In this document: positions 1-8,334 of the stretch, in pieces | How the letters are laid out: the number at the start of each line of letters is the position of its first letter | Position numbering within the stretch: position 1 is the stretch's first letter | Origin: Chloroflexota bacterium | GTDB taxonomy: Bacteria; Chloroflexota; Limnocylindria; Limnocylindrales; CSP1-4 | Direction: 5' to 3' | Assembly: GCA_012026785.1 (NCBI GenBank) | Contig: VEOW01000047.1 | Span: 1-49,869 of the forward strand | Length of the DNA stretch: 49,869 nt | Notes under the pieces: model-generated | The model's database searches: none | Told to the model about the DNA's origin: nothing | The model's input: the letters and a program-made list of their open reading frames with translations, nothing else | Made by a program: the position numbers and the translations under genes

Positions 1-771
1 CTGCTCCGCGAGGAGGGCGCCACCCACGTCGGTTGCGCGACCGACCAGGTCATCGAGTCGTTCCGGAACGAGATGTGGCCCGGCTACAAGTCGTCGGCCG
101 GCATGCCGCCCGAGCTGCTGGCCCAGTTCCCGATCGCCGAGGCGGCCATCGAGGCCCTCGGGCTCGTCGTCTGGCCGATGGTCGAGTTCGAGGCCGACGA
201 CGCGATCGCCGCCGCCTGCGCGAGATTCGCCGCGGACCCTCGCGTCGAGCAGGTCCTCGTCTGCACGCCCGACAAGGACATGGCCCAGCTCGTCGACGAC
301 GCTCGCGTCGTCCTGCTCGACCGGCGGCGCCGGATCGTCTACGACGACGCGGCCGTTCGGGAGAAGTGGGGCGTGCCGCCGGCGGCCATTCCCGATTGGC
401 TGGCGCTCGTCGGCGATTCGTCCGACGGCTATCCCGGGCTGCCGGGCTGGGGTGCGAAGTCGGCCGCGGCGGTCCTGTCGCGCTATGGCTCCCTCGAGGC
501 CATCCCCGAGAAGGCGTCTGCCTGGGATGTCCCGGCCGTACGGGGCGCCAAGGCCGTCAGCCTGGCGGCGACCCTCCGGGAGCAGTGGGACGCGGCGCTC
601 CTGTTTCGATCACTCGCCCGGCTGCGGACCATCGAGGACGGCGTCGCCATTCCGCAAGCGGACATCGACGATCTCGAATGGCGAGGCGCGCCGCGCGAGG
701 CGTGGCTGGCGTTCTGCGAGCGATGGGACCTGCAGCGGTTGGTCAAACGGCCACATCGCTGGCGGGACTGA
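1..771 (+). CDS. 5'-3' exonuclease (PIN/H3TH), 5' partial
   Basis: The frame is open from base 1, so the start lies outside the window. The visible 256 residues match the second half of the 5'-nuclease fold of DNA polymerase I N-domains and stand-alone exonucleases: an acidic metal site in FEADDAIAAA, the segment CTPDKDMAQLV, and a helix-3-turn-helix DNA-binding motif in GYPGLPGWGAKSA. The protein ends at residue 256 after RPHRWRD with no 3'-5' exonuclease or polymerase domain, so it is a free 5'-nuclease and not the start of polA. The expected role is removal of flaps or RNA primers from branched DNA in the cytoplasm. The family call is firm; the exact substrate cannot be read from the sequence. 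Confidence 0.88.
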   Translation: MLREEGATHVGCATDQVIESFRNEMWPGYKSSAGMPPELLAQFPIAEAAIEALGLVVWPMVEFEADDAIAAACARFAADPRVEQVLVCTPDKDMAQLVDDARVVLLDRRRRIVYDDAAVREKWGVPPAAIPDWLALVGDSSDGYPGLPGWGAKSAAAVLSRYGSLEAIPEKASAWDVPAVRGAKAVSLAATLREQWDAALLFRSLARLRTIEDGVAIPQADIDDLEWRGAPREAWLAFCERWDLQRLVKRPHRWRD

Positions 772-796
772 GTCGCCGAAGGCACCCGCCAGCCGT

Positions 797-1012
797 TCAG
801 CGACCGACGGGATAGCCCTCGAACTCGACCCAGTTGCTGGCGGGGCGGCAGTAGAGGATCTCGAAGTCGCTCTCTCGGGTCAGATCTTCGAATGCTCCAC
901 AGACGACGCAGCGATCGATGTCGACGTCACGTTGGCGCACGGGGCACCAGACGCGCCCGTGGTCGACGATGTGGCCGTCGGTTCGGTGCTGCTTTCTCGT
1001 GAGCAGTTGCAT
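797..1012 (-). CDS. Small cysteine-rich (zinc-ribbon-like) protein
   Basis: This is a 71-residue protein with four cysteines (WC near residue 22, a C-x2-C pair in RCVVCGAF, and YC near the C-terminus), a spacing that could hold a structural zinc. I chose the ATG at 1012 because a GAGGG Shine-Dalgarno-like stretch lies about 9 nt upstream; an in-frame ATG at 1045 has no such site. It is the last gene of a minus-strand run (mtnP, LLM oxidoreductase, zinc-ribbon membrane protein, IMPase). I do not recognise the family and assign no function. Confidence 0.55.
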   Translation of the reverse strand: MQLLTRKQHRTDGHIVDHGRVWCPVRQRDVDIDRCVVCGAFEDLTRESDFEILYCRPASNWVEFEGYPVGR

Positions 1013-1125
1013 GAATTCAATCCCTCGCTCGGTCCCTTCGGCCATAGGTTGCGGAATCAGGGGCGCGAGGCAACAGGGCCGAACGATGCAAGCCGGCGGG
1101 TCGGAGGTCCGGTGGGGTGCGGGCC

Positions 1126-1935
1126 TTACGGACCGATCAGGCGCAGCAGCTCGGGGTGATGCCGCGGCGGCGCGGCGAGGATGCCGATCGACTTCGGCCC
1201 GCGAGCGATATCGAACCACGGCCCGCCGGCGAGGTCAGTCACCGTCGCGCCGCCGCGCTCGGCGATCAGGCCGGCCGCCGCGATGTCCCAGGCGGACAGG
1301 CCGCCCTGCTGGACGAAGGCATCGAACCGGCCATTGCCGACGTAGGCCAGCGCGAGGGCCGCCGAGCCCATCGATCTCGACACCCGGATCGCCTTGCGAA
1401 CCGCCCGCGAGCGAGCGTTGACGTTCCGGCCGCTGAGGGCCATCGACACCACGAGGTCGGACAGCTGCTCCTTGCCCGAGGTCGCGATCGACTCGCCATC
1501 GAGCGTCGCCGGCCCGGCGGCCGTTGCCGCGAAGGTCTCGCCCCGGACCGGGTCGTGGATGACGGCGACGAGCGGCCGGCCGTCCTCGACCAGGGCGATC
1601 GAGACACAGTAGAACGGGATCCCGTTGGCGTAGTTGATCGTGCCGTCGAGCGGGTCGACGATCCAGACCCGACCGACTCCGGCGGTCGGCGATGCCCCAC
1701 CCCGGGCGCGATGCTCGCCGGTCTCCTCGCCCAGCAGTCCGTCGTCCGGGTGCTCCCGCCGAATCGCCTCGAAGATCAGCGCCTCCGAGAGATGGTCGAC
1801 CTCGGTCACGATGTCCTTGGCCGACTTGTAGTCGACCCGCTCGACCCGCTGGGAGCGGTCCAGCAGCAGCCGCCCGGCCCGGGCCGCGAGCTGGATCGCG
1901 AACGCGAGGTCGTCCGATGGTGACCCGCTGGTCAC
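1126..1935 (-). CDS. Inositol monophosphatase family protein
   Basis: The 269-residue protein carries the full IMPase/FIG signature: LLGEETG (metal-binding Glu), WIVDPLDGTINY (the DPLDGT metal and phosphate site) and AWDIAAAGLIAERGG near the C-terminus. Members hydrolyse phosphate from small substrates such as inositol-1-phosphate, histidinol phosphate, fructose-1,6-bisphosphate or PAP using Mg2+ and are soluble. Which substrate applies is not decidable here. The GTG start at 1935 overlaps the stop of the upstream zinc-ribbon membrane gene as GTGA, which indicates translational coupling. A longer frame runs upstream, but its extra residues are a shadow of the neighbouring gene. Confidence 0.88.
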   Translation of the reverse strand: MTSGSPSDDLAFAIQLAARAGRLLLDRSQRVERVDYKSAKDIVTEVDHLSEALIFEAIRREHPDDGLLGEETGEHRARGGASPTAGVGRVWIVDPLDGTINYANGIPFYCVSIALVEDGRPLVAVIHDPVRGETFAATAAGPATLDGESIATSGKEQLSDLVVSMALSGRNVNARSRAVRKAIRVSRSMGSAALALAYVGNGRFDAFVQQGGLSAWDIAAAGLIAERGGATVTDLAGGPWFDIARGPKSIGILAAPPRHHPELLRLIGP

Positions 1936-2423
1936 GGCGACCGGCACTCGGCGACGAGCGCGACGGGCGACGCCCCGAAGCGAGTCACCATGGTCGTGAA
2001 GCGAAGTTCCTCGCCGGCGCCGATGACGGGCGTCTGGACGACCTGGCGAGCCCCACCGGCGGGCCGCGCCGCCTCGAGAATCTGGCAGGTCGTCGCTGCA
2101 TCGCGCGTGCCCTGGTTGGTGACGACGAGGGTCACGGCGAGCCCCGATTCCTGCGGCTCGACGCCGACGAGGTAGCCGACGAACGGACCGGTGCCGGCGA
2201 GGGTGAATCGCGCCAGCACCGTGAGCACGACGACCGCGACAATGATCCCGAGGGCCGCGATGCCATGGACCTGGGTGGCCGAGGGCTGGGCCAGCTCGAG
2301 GGGATTGCACTCGTCGCACAGCCCGTTCTGGGCCGCCACGCCCGCTCGGCCGCAGCGGATGCACGGATGGGTGAATTCGGGCTCCTCGCGCGGCACGGCG
2401 AGGGCGATCGGGGACGGCGTCAT
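1932..2423 (-). CDS. Membrane protein with N-terminal zinc ribbon
   Basis: The 163-residue protein opens with a zinc-ribbon-like pair (CIRCG at about residue 21 and LCDEC at about residue 35), followed by one hydrophobic segment (roughly residues 53-75) and an extracytoplasmic domain of about 85 residues containing VTLVVTNQGT, a pattern typical of beta-sandwich (FxLYD/CARDB-like) domains. It should be a single-pass membrane protein with the ribbon inside. Its stop overlaps the start of the IMPase gene by four bases, so the two are probably co-translated. Function unknown; the topology is the reliable part. Confidence 0.7.
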   Translation of the reverse strand: MTPSPIALAVPREEPEFTHPCIRCGRAGVAAQNGLCDECNPLELAQPSATQVHGIAALGIIVAVVVLTVLARFTLAGTGPFVGYLVGVEPQESGLAVTLVVTNQGTRDAATTCQILEAARPAGGARQVVQTPVIGAGEELRFTTMVTRFGASPVALVAECRSP

Positions 2424-2468
2424 TCGAACCGGATGGTGCCACGAACGGCGGCTGCCGGCCGCCGCGGC

Positions 2469-3311
2469 CTACCAGCGAGCCGTGGCCTCCACGAGGGCGG
2501 CGACGTCACGGAGCGTCCGAGCGGTGACGATGGCCTCGTCCGCGCCCCGAGCCTGGAGGTCAGCCCAGGCCTCGGCCGGGCGTTCGACCCACGGGCTACC
2601 GGTCAGGGCGTCGACGCCGGTCCGTCCGCCGCCGTGGCCGACGACGACCCGGACGTCGTCCCGGCGACGCCCAGCCGCGTCAAGGCCCTCCAGGTAGCGC
2701 GACCGCAACGCATCGAAGCTGGGTTCCTCCGCCGCCCAGCCATCGCCGATTCGCGCCGCAAGATCGACCCCTCGCTTGGACTGGGCCCCGACGAGGATCG
2801 GTGGCGGCGGCTCGGGCCTCGGGAAAGCGTGGGCCTCGACGAGCGGATAGAACGGGCTCGGGCGCGTCACCGGCCCCCCGGACCACAGCGCCCGCAGCAC
2901 CGCGATCGCCTCCTCGAGTCGCCGGACGCGCTCCTCGACCGGCGGGTTCGGAAGCCCGTAGGCGGCCATCGCCCGGTCGCCGCCGCCGATCGCGAGCCCG
3001 ATTGCCAGCCGGCCGCCGCTGGCGGCCTGGAGGGTCGAGGCCATCCGGGCCAGGACCGCGGGATGGCGGACCATGACGTTGGTCACGAAGGTGCCGAGAC
3101 CGGCCTGAGGCGTCGTCCCGGCCGCCGCGGCCAGGATCGTCCATTGCTCGAGGACCGGGACGGTCGGGTCGCCCTTGCCGACGAGGTGGTCCCAGGCCCA
3201 GATCGCCCGGTAGCCGGCCGCGTCCAGGCGCCGGGCGGCGTCCAGCCATTCGGAGGCCGCCAGGCCGATCGTGCCGATCGCGACGCCGATCGGCAGCCCG
3301 GAGCCGGTCAC
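2469..3311 (-). CDS. LLM-class F420-dependent oxidoreductase
   Basis: The 280-residue protein is a luciferase-like (alpha/beta)8 flavin/F420 oxidoreductase. Diagnostic stretches are AIWAWDHLVGKGD after the first helix, LGTFVTNVMVRHPAVLARM, RLAIGLAIGGGDRAM and PPPILVGAQSKRG. Family members bind F420 (or FMN) and move hydride to or from small organic substrates; the substrate is not predictable. Translation starts at a GTG at 3311, 33 bases downstream of the mtnP stop on the same strand, so both may share a transcript. F420 genes at 7.3-9.8 kb make F420 the likely cofactor. Confidence 0.85.
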   Translation of the reverse strand: MTGSGLPIGVAIGTIGLAASEWLDAARRLDAAGYRAIWAWDHLVGKGDPTVPVLEQWTILAAAAGTTPQAGLGTFVTNVMVRHPAVLARMASTLQAASGGRLAIGLAIGGGDRAMAAYGLPNPPVEERVRRLEEAIAVLRALWSGGPVTRPSPFYPLVEAHAFPRPEPPPPILVGAQSKRGVDLAARIGDGWAAEEPSFDALRSRYLEGLDAAGRRRDDVRVVVGHGGGRTGVDALTGSPWVERPAEAWADLQARGADEAIVTARTLRDVAALVEATARW

Positions 3312-3344
3312 ACCGTGCCCGAGCCGCTCACGCCGCCACGGCGT

Positions 3345-4193
3345 TCAGAGCCCGGTCTCGAACAACCGCACGTCCTCGGGCGTGATCGTGTGACCGTCCC
3401 CGCGGGTGGGAGCAAGTGCCGCCCGGGCGCCCAGCGAGTCGAGGTCGGCAGGGAATCGGCCGATCAGGTCGAGGACGACCCCCTGGATGCGCTCGGCGTT
3501 CTGGGCGAAGACCTCCAGCACGCTCTGGGCGTCGACCGCCTCGGTGCCCTCGTGGACGCCGGCGTCGTAGTCGGTGATGAGGGCGATGTTCACGACCGCC
3601 ATGCCAAGCTCGCGGCACAGCCAGGCTTCGGGGTACTGGGTCATCGAGATGACCTCCCAGCCGGCCGCGGCGAACCACTCCGACTCGGCCTTCGTCGAGA
3701 AGCGCGGGCCTTCGATGATCACGATGGTGCCGCGCTCGTGGTGGGGGATGCCATGGTCGCGGATCGTCTCGATGGCCAGGGCCCGAAGGGTCGGGTCGTA
3801 GATCTCGGCCGAGGACAGGTGGGTGACGATCGGGCCGTCGTAGAACGTGTCCACGCGGTGGCGCGTTCGATCCACGAGCTGATCGCAGACGACGAAATCG
3901 CCGGGCTTGACGTGCCGCTGCAGCGAGCCGGCGGCGCACGGCGAGATGACCGCCTTCACGCCCAGCGAGCGCATCGCCCAGACGTTGGCCCGGTAGTTGA
4001 TCTTGTGGGGCGGGATGGTGTGCCGCCGCCCGTGGCGCGGCAGGAACGCGACCGCGCGCCCGGCGACCGAGGCCAGGAAGAACGAATCGGACGGTGGTCC
4101 ATAGGGCGTGTCGACCTTGATCTCGCGAACGTCATCGAGGAGCGAGTAGAAGCCCGATCCGCCGAAGACCCCGATCTCCGCCCGGTCCGTCAC
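3345..4193 (-). CDS. mtnP: S-methyl-5'-thioadenosine phosphorylase
   Basis: The 282-residue protein matches MTA phosphorylase of the purine nucleoside phosphorylase family in length and motifs: GVFGGSGFYSLL at the N-terminus (phosphate loop), FLPRHGRRHTIPPHKINYRA, and MTQYPEAWLCRELGM near residue 190. It splits methylthioadenosine into adenine and methylthioribose-1-phosphate in the methionine salvage and polyamine by-product pathway. The GTG at 4193 was chosen because a GGAGG ribosome-binding site lies 7-8 nt upstream; the open frame continues far beyond but without family similarity. MTA versus inosine/guanosine preference rests on overall similarity only. Confidence 0.9.
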   Translation of the reverse strand: MTDRAEIGVFGGSGFYSLLDDVREIKVDTPYGPPSDSFFLASVAGRAVAFLPRHGRRHTIPPHKINYRANVWAMRSLGVKAVISPCAAGSLQRHVKPGDFVVCDQLVDRTRHRVDTFYDGPIVTHLSSAEIYDPTLRALAIETIRDHGIPHHERGTIVIIEGPRFSTKAESEWFAAAGWEVISMTQYPEAWLCRELGMAVVNIALITDYDAGVHEGTEAVDAQSVLEVFAQNAERIQGVVLDLIGRFPADLDSLGARAALAPTRGDGHTITPEDVRLFETGL

Positions 4194-4323
4194 CGCGCAT
4201 CCTCCGCTGGCGGCGCCGTCTCGTGCCATCCCGTTCGGGTCGCCCAGGGCGCCAGGCGGGGATTCTAGGCCTCGTGCCGGTGGCGTACGATCAGCGCTGC
4301 GGCCCGTCCTCGAGGAGATCGAC

Positions 4324-4680
4324 ATGACATCCGACCAGCGGGATCCCAATGCCCAGCCGGAGGCGGCGCGGCCGGGGCAGCCGACGTTCGAGCAGCGCAT
4401 GGAGCGGTTCGGCCAAGAGGCCGGGGCGGCCGGCGAGCGCCTGGGTCGCGAGGCCGAGGCGGCCGCGCAGCGCTGGTCGCAGGATCCGAACGTCAGCGGC
4501 GCCTTCAGTGCCGCCGGCGTGGCGTTCGGGCTGATCGTCCTGGCGATCGGCGCCTGGTTCTTCGCCGACGTCACCCTCGGCATGAGCCTGCCGTCGATCC
4601 CGTGGCGCGACCTGTGGCCGCTGGCGCTGATCCTCATCGGCCTCGCGGTCGTCTTCCGAGGCATGGTCCGGCGCGCCTGA
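4324..4680 (+). CDS. Small two-TM membrane protein
   Basis: The 118-residue protein has a hydrophilic Ala/Gln/Glu-rich N-terminal half (residues 1-55, probably helical) followed by two membrane helices: VAFGLIVLAIGAWFFADV at about 65-83 and WPLALILIGLAVVFRG at about 98-114. The pattern resembles LiaI/DUF5668-type membrane anchors, but I cannot confirm the family. It is divergent from mtnP. A TACGAT -10-like box at 4286-4291 and a GAGGAG ribosome-binding site at 4312-4317 support the start. Function unknown. Confidence 0.65.
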   Translation: MTSDQRDPNAQPEAARPGQPTFEQRMERFGQEAGAAGERLGREAEAAAQRWSQDPNVSGAFSAAGVAFGLIVLAIGAWFFADVTLGMSLPSIPWRDLWPLALILIGLAVVFRGMVRRA

Positions 4681-4707
4681 CGACCGAGTGCCGGCCCAAT
4701 CGGGACG

Positions 4708-5379
4708 ATGATCCCAGCGTCGAACCCAAGGTCGCCATTCGAGCGCCTGGAGCTGGCGGACTGGCGGCGCCAGATCGCCGACCTGTACGGCGCCATCCGG
4801 CGGATCGCCAGCTACGATCCTGAGGAGGCCTGGCGGACCTGGCGTGACGAGCGCGAGCGCCTCTACGTCCACCACCCCCAATCCCCGCTCGCCGCCGAGG
4901 CACGCCGGCAGTTCCATGCCCGGGTCTGGACGTACGACCCCGGGCTCCGATTCGAGCTGGCGCTCGTCGCCGAGGCGAGTGGCGAGCCGGAACCGGCGGC
5001 GACGCTGCCGGTGAGCACCGGCGGAGCGGTGCGACTCGCGAGGGTCGGCTCGATCCACGTACCGTTCGAGGCGGGGCCGCGGACGCTCGGCGTGTACTGG
5101 CTCGACAACTACGCCGGCGGGCTGATCCTGCCGTTCCTCGACGCGACCAACGGGGCCGAGACCTATGCCGCCGGACGCTACCTGTTCGACACGGCCAAGG
5201 GCGCCGACCTCGGCGGCGACTCCCGGCTGGGCACGATGGTGGTCGACTTCAACTTCGCCTACCACCCTTCGTGCGCGTTCGACCCGCGGTGGGCCTGCCC
5301 GCTTGCGCCCGCGGAGAATCGCCTCGACGTTCGGGTTGAAGCCGGTGAGCGCCTGACGGACCCACCCCCGGAGCTGTAG
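4708..5379 (+). CDS. DUF1684 domain protein
   Basis: The 223-residue protein has the DUF1684 hallmarks in its C-terminal half: ETYAAGRYLFDTAKGADL and, about 30 residues later, DFNFAYHPSCAFDPRWACPL followed by PAENRL. The N-terminal quarter (LADWRRQIADLYGAIR, WRTWRDERERLY) is also typical. DUF1684 proteins are widespread soluble proteins of unknown activity. It begins 27 bases after the two-TM gene stop on the same strand and may share its transcript. No signal peptide is visible. Confidence 0.82.
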   Translation: MIPASNPRSPFERLELADWRRQIADLYGAIRRIASYDPEEAWRTWRDERERLYVHHPQSPLAAEARRQFHARVWTYDPGLRFELALVAEASGEPEPAATLPVSTGGAVRLARVGSIHVPFEAGPRTLGVYWLDNYAGGLILPFLDATNGAETYAAGRYLFDTAKGADLGGDSRLGTMVVDFNFAYHPSCAFDPRWACPLAPAENRLDVRVEAGERLTDPPPEL

Positions 5380-5391
5380 CCGGGACGCCGA

Positions 5392-5898
5392 TCAGCCGGG
5401 AATGGCCTCCTCCGCCGCGGGCTCCGGGATGGCCATGCCCGGGCCGGTGACGAGGACCTCGCCGTAGGTCTTCTCGCCGTGCGCATCCCGGATCACGTAG
5501 GCATGGCGGATCTCCGCCACCCCGGAGGCGAGATTCGCGGTGACCGTGCAGTACTTCGTGGCCGACAGCTCGATCGCCCGCCGGAGCGCCTCGGCTGAAA
5601 CGTCACCCTCGACGGCATGGACGATCAGGATCCGCTCGTAGACATGGGGATGCGGCTCATCGCGCTGCTGGCCCGCAACCCGAACCTCGTAGCTTGTGAC
5701 CGCCTGGCGCTTCTTGCGCAGGATCGACACGACGTCCATCGCGGTGCAGCCCGCCTGGGCCACGAGCAGCAGCTCGGCCGGACGGGGGGCGCTGTCGCCG
5801 GCGGCGTCATCCATGGCGATGACGTGGCCGCTGCTGGTGCGCGCGACGAGCCGCAGGCCGTCGCCTTCGAGCGCGGCAGTGACGGTCTTGAGGGACAT
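5392..5898 (-). CDS. OsmC/Ohr family protein (copy 1)
   Basis: The 168-residue protein is an OsmC-family member with the two conserved cysteines: one in LLLVAQAGCTAMD and one in SATKYCTVTANL. In OsmC/Ohr proteins these cysteines reduce organic hydroperoxides. The ATG at 5898 is fixed by an AAGGAGG ribosome-binding site; a longer frame upstream is antisense to the PPOX promoter region. It converges with the DUF1684 gene 12 bases away. A paralog with the same spacing lies at 14219-14710 behind an ABC exporter. Whether this is OsmC, Ohr or the YhfA subgroup cannot be decided by eye. Confidence 0.85.
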   Translation of the reverse strand: MSLKTVTAALEGDGLRLVARTSSGHVIAMDDAAGDSAPRPAELLLVAQAGCTAMDVVSILRKKRQAVTSYEVRVAGQQRDEPHPHVYERILIVHAVEGDVSAEALRRAIELSATKYCTVTANLASGVAEIRHAYVIRDAHGEKTYGEVLVTGPGMAIPEPAAEEAIPG

Positions 5899-5994
5899 GA
5901 CCCGGCCTCCTTCTCGAAGCACGATGGTCGCCGTGGCGGGCACCGGGTCGAAAGTGACCATCGGCCCGATTTCGGCGGCCGATGGGTCACCCGA

Positions 5995-6000
5995 TACCAT
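5995..6000 (+). promoter_or_regulatory. -10 element of PPOX gene
   Basis: TACCAT ends 7 nt before the ATG at 6008, so the transcript would start at or next to the start codon (leaderless). No ribosome-binding site is visible. Confidence 0.55.
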
Positions 6001-6007
6001 CGAGCCG

Positions 6008-6436
6008 ATGGATCTCCCGCCCGCAGTTCCGATTCCGCCCGCCCTCCGGCAGTTTCTCGAGGCGCCGAGTTACGCGGTCCTCTCGACGCTTGGCGTGGAT
6101 GGGACGCCACACCAGGCGGTCGTGTGGTATCGCCTCGACGACGACGATCGGGTGCTGGTGAACAGCAGCGCCGGGCGCCGCTGGCCGGCAGAGTTGCGGG
6201 CGGACTCGCGCTGCGCCTTGGCCGTGATCGACCGCCACGATCCTTTCGCGTGGGTCGGCGTGCAGGGTATCGTCGAGACCGTCGTCGACGACGTCGAGAC
6301 GGCACGCGACGACATCGTCGCCCTCGCCGAACGCTACGGCGAGGCCACGGACAGCAGCATCGCAAGGTTTCGGTCGCAGCCACGGATCTCGTTCCGCATC
6401 CGCGTCGTGGGCATCCACGACCACCTGGAGGATTGA
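6008..6436 (+). CDS. PPOX-class F420-dependent enzyme (Rv1155-like)
   Basis: The 142-residue protein is a split-barrel pyridoxamine-phosphate-oxidase-like protein: PSYAVLSTLGVDGTPHQAVVWYRLDDD, then SRCALAVIDRHDPFAWVGVQGIV, as in the F420-dependent Rv1155 group. Members bind F420 and act as reductases, or simply store the cofactor. Its stop is two bases before the start of the LLM gene at 6439, which is followed by an overlap into cofD, so PPOX, LLM and cofD form a likely operon. The ATG at 6008 was chosen on family alignment and the adjacent -10 box. Confidence 0.82.
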   Translation: MDLPPAVPIPPALRQFLEAPSYAVLSTLGVDGTPHQAVVWYRLDDDDRVLVNSSAGRRWPAELRADSRCALAVIDRHDPFAWVGVQGIVETVVDDVETARDDIVALAERYGEATDSSIARFRSQPRISFRIRVVGIHDHLED

Positions 6437-6438
6437 TC

Positions 6439-7365
6439 GTGCCCGTCCGCTTCGGTGCCCAGCTCTGGCCGCAGGGAACCGACTGGCCCACGATGCGTGA
6501 CGCGGCCGTCGCGGCCGAGGCGGCGGGCGGGGACTCCGTCTGGACCTGGGATCACCTGCTCGCGATCCAGGGCCCGTGGCAGCAGCCGATCTTCGAAGGC
6601 TGGATGTCGCTCGCGGCGATCGCCTCGCTGACCTCCCGTGTCCGCCTCGGCCTCATGGTCGGCGCGAACACGTTCCGCAACCCGGGCCTGACGGCCAAGA
6701 CCGCCACGACGCTGGACCACGTGTCCGATGGTCGAGCCATCCTCGGGATCGGCGGTGCCTGGTTCGAACGGGAGCACGAAGCCTTCGGCATCCCGTTCGG
6801 GGCGACGACCGGCGAGCGCCTCGATTGGCTGGACGAGTCCGTCGGGCTCATGCGGCGGCTGCTCAATGGCGAGCTCGTGACCCACGACGGACCGCACTAC
6901 CGGATGGTCGATGCGCTGTGCGAGCCGCGGCCGATCCAGGAGCGCCTGCCGATCCTCGTCGGCGGCAGCGGCCCGAAGAAGACGCTCCGGACGGTCGCCC
7001 GCCACGCCGACGGCTGGAACACCTCGGGCGACCTGGAGACGGTCCAGCGGCTCCTCGAGATCCTCGGCAACCACTGCCAGGACCTGGGGCGGGACCTCGG
7101 CGACATCGAACTGACGGTGAGCTTCCCGATGGTGATTCGCGACACGGTGGCCGAAGCGCAGGCGGTGCGAGCCGCCCAGCTGGCCCACAACGGCATGACC
7201 GAGCAGTCCAACGCCGTGATCCTGCTCGGGTCGCCGGAACTGGCGGCCGACATGATCCGGCCATACCTGCCGTTGGGCTTCTCGACCGTCATCGCCCGCC
7301 TGGCCGCCCCGTTCGACCGCGAGACGATCGACCGAATCGGCGAGGTGTCGGAGCTCCTTGGCTGA
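6439..7365 (+). CDS. LLM-class F420-dependent oxidoreductase
   Basis: The 308-residue protein is a luciferase-like monooxygenase-superfamily enzyme: SVWTWDHLLAIQGPW, RVRLGLMVGANTFRNPGL, RAILGIGGAWFEREHEAFG and LPILVGGSGPKKTLRTVARH. The GTG at 6439 has GGAGG at 6427-6431. The gene sits between the PPOX protein (2-bp gap) and cofD (8-bp overlap), which makes F420 the near-certain cofactor. Substrate unknown. Together with the copies at 2469, 10053 and 38026 it is one of four LLM enzymes in the window. Confidence 0.88.
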   Translation: MPVRFGAQLWPQGTDWPTMRDAAVAAEAAGGDSVWTWDHLLAIQGPWQQPIFEGWMSLAAIASLTSRVRLGLMVGANTFRNPGLTAKTATTLDHVSDGRAILGIGGAWFEREHEAFGIPFGATTGERLDWLDESVGLMRRLLNGELVTHDGPHYRMVDALCEPRPIQERLPILVGGSGPKKTLRTVARHADGWNTSGDLETVQRLLEILGNHCQDLGRDLGDIELTVSFPMVIRDTVAEAQAVRAAQLAHNGMTEQSNAVILLGSPELAADMIRPYLPLGFSTVIARLAAPFDRETIDRIGEVSELLG

Positions 7366-8311
7366 GGTCGCCGCCCGAACCGTCATGCTCGCCGGCGGCG
7401 TCGGCGGGGCACGACTCGGCCACGGGCTGCAGGCCCACCTCGGCGAGCAACTGACCGTCGTCGTCAACACCGGTGACGACCTCGAGCGCCACGGTCTTCT
7501 CGTCTGCCCTGATCACGACACGGTCATGTACACCCTCGCCGGCATCGACAACCGCGAGTGGGGCTGGGGGATCGCGGGCGAGACGTTCGCGACGGCCGAG
7601 ATGCTCGAGCGGTACGGCGAAGAGAGCTGGTTCCGCCTCGGCGACCGCGACCTCGCGACGCACATCGTCCGGACCGCGCGGCTGCGCGCCGGCGAGCGGC
7701 TGACGACGATCTGCCGAGACCTGCAGCGCGCGCTCGGCGTCCGGGCGGCCATCCTGCCGATGACCGACGCGCAGGTTCGAACGGAGGTCCTGACCGAGGA
7801 CGGCTGGCTCGAGTTCCAGGAGTACTTCGTCCACCGCCACCAGGCGCCCACGGTGACCGACCTGCGATTTCGGGGAATCGAAGACGCCGCCGCCACCCCC
7901 GAGGTGCTCGAAGCCCTCGAGGCCTCCGAGCTGATCGTCATCGCGCCCTCGAACCCGTTCGTCTCGGTCCGCCCGATCCTCGCCGTGGACGGCATCGAGG
8001 CGGCCCTCCAGGCCGCCCGGGCGCGCGGCGTACCGGTCGTGGCCGTCTCCGGCATCGTCGGCGGCAAGGCGATCAAGGGCCCGGCCGACCGGATGCTCGT
8101 CTCGCTGGGGCACGAGGCCAGCGCCCTTGGCGTCGCCCGGCAGTACACCGGGGTCGCCGACGTCTTCGTGCTCGACAACGTGGACGAGACGCTCGCGCCG
8201 GCGATCGAGGCGCTCGGCCTGCGGACCGTGGTGACCGACACGATCATGGTCGATGACGCGGGTCGGGCGCGGCTCGCGAGCGCGGTCCTCGCGGCGGCAA
8301 ACGTCGGGTAG
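7358..8311 (+). CDS. cofD: 2-phospho-L-lactate transferase (F420 synthesis)
   Basis: The 317-residue protein matches CofD/FbiA: GGVGGARLGHGL at the N-terminus (nucleotide loop), VVVNTGDDLERHGL, then DHDTVMYTLAGI, and IAPSNPFVSVRPIL in the second half. CofD transfers the phospholactyl (or, in many bacteria, phosphoenolpyruvyl) group from its GDP-activated form onto the deazaflavin Fo to give (dehydro-)F420-0. The TTG at 7358 overlaps the previous stop by 8 bp and has a GGAG at 7350-7353; an ATG at 7385 would trim the first nine residues but sits inside the conserved N-terminus. cofC follows 23 bases downstream. Confidence 0.93.
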   Translation: MAEVAARTVMLAGGVGGARLGHGLQAHLGEQLTVVVNTGDDLERHGLLVCPDHDTVMYTLAGIDNREWGWGIAGETFATAEMLERYGEESWFRLGDRDLATHIVRTARLRAGERLTTICRDLQRALGVRAAILPMTDAQVRTEVLTEDGWLEFQEYFVHRHQAPTVTDLRFRGIEDAAATPEVLEALEASELIVIAPSNPFVSVRPILAVDGIEAALQAARARGVPVVAVSGIVGGKAIKGPADRMLVSLGHEASALGVARQYTGVADVFVLDNVDETLAPAIEALGLRTVVTDTIMVDDAGRARLASAVLAAANVG

Positions 8312-8320
8312 TCCGGCCGC

Positions 8321-8326
8321 TACGAT
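8321..8326 (+). promoter_or_regulatory. -10 element of cofC
   Basis: TACGAT ends 8 nt before the cofC ATG at 8335, consistent with a leaderless transcript that would let cofC-cofE be expressed independently of cofD. Confidence 0.5.
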
Positions 8327-8334
8327 CGGCAGCG

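Noticed and set aside
1692-4268. 858-residue plus-strand open frame
   Set aside because: It is antisense to the IMPase, zinc-ribbon, LLM and mtnP genes and has Arg/Gly/Pro-rich shadow composition, with no domain.
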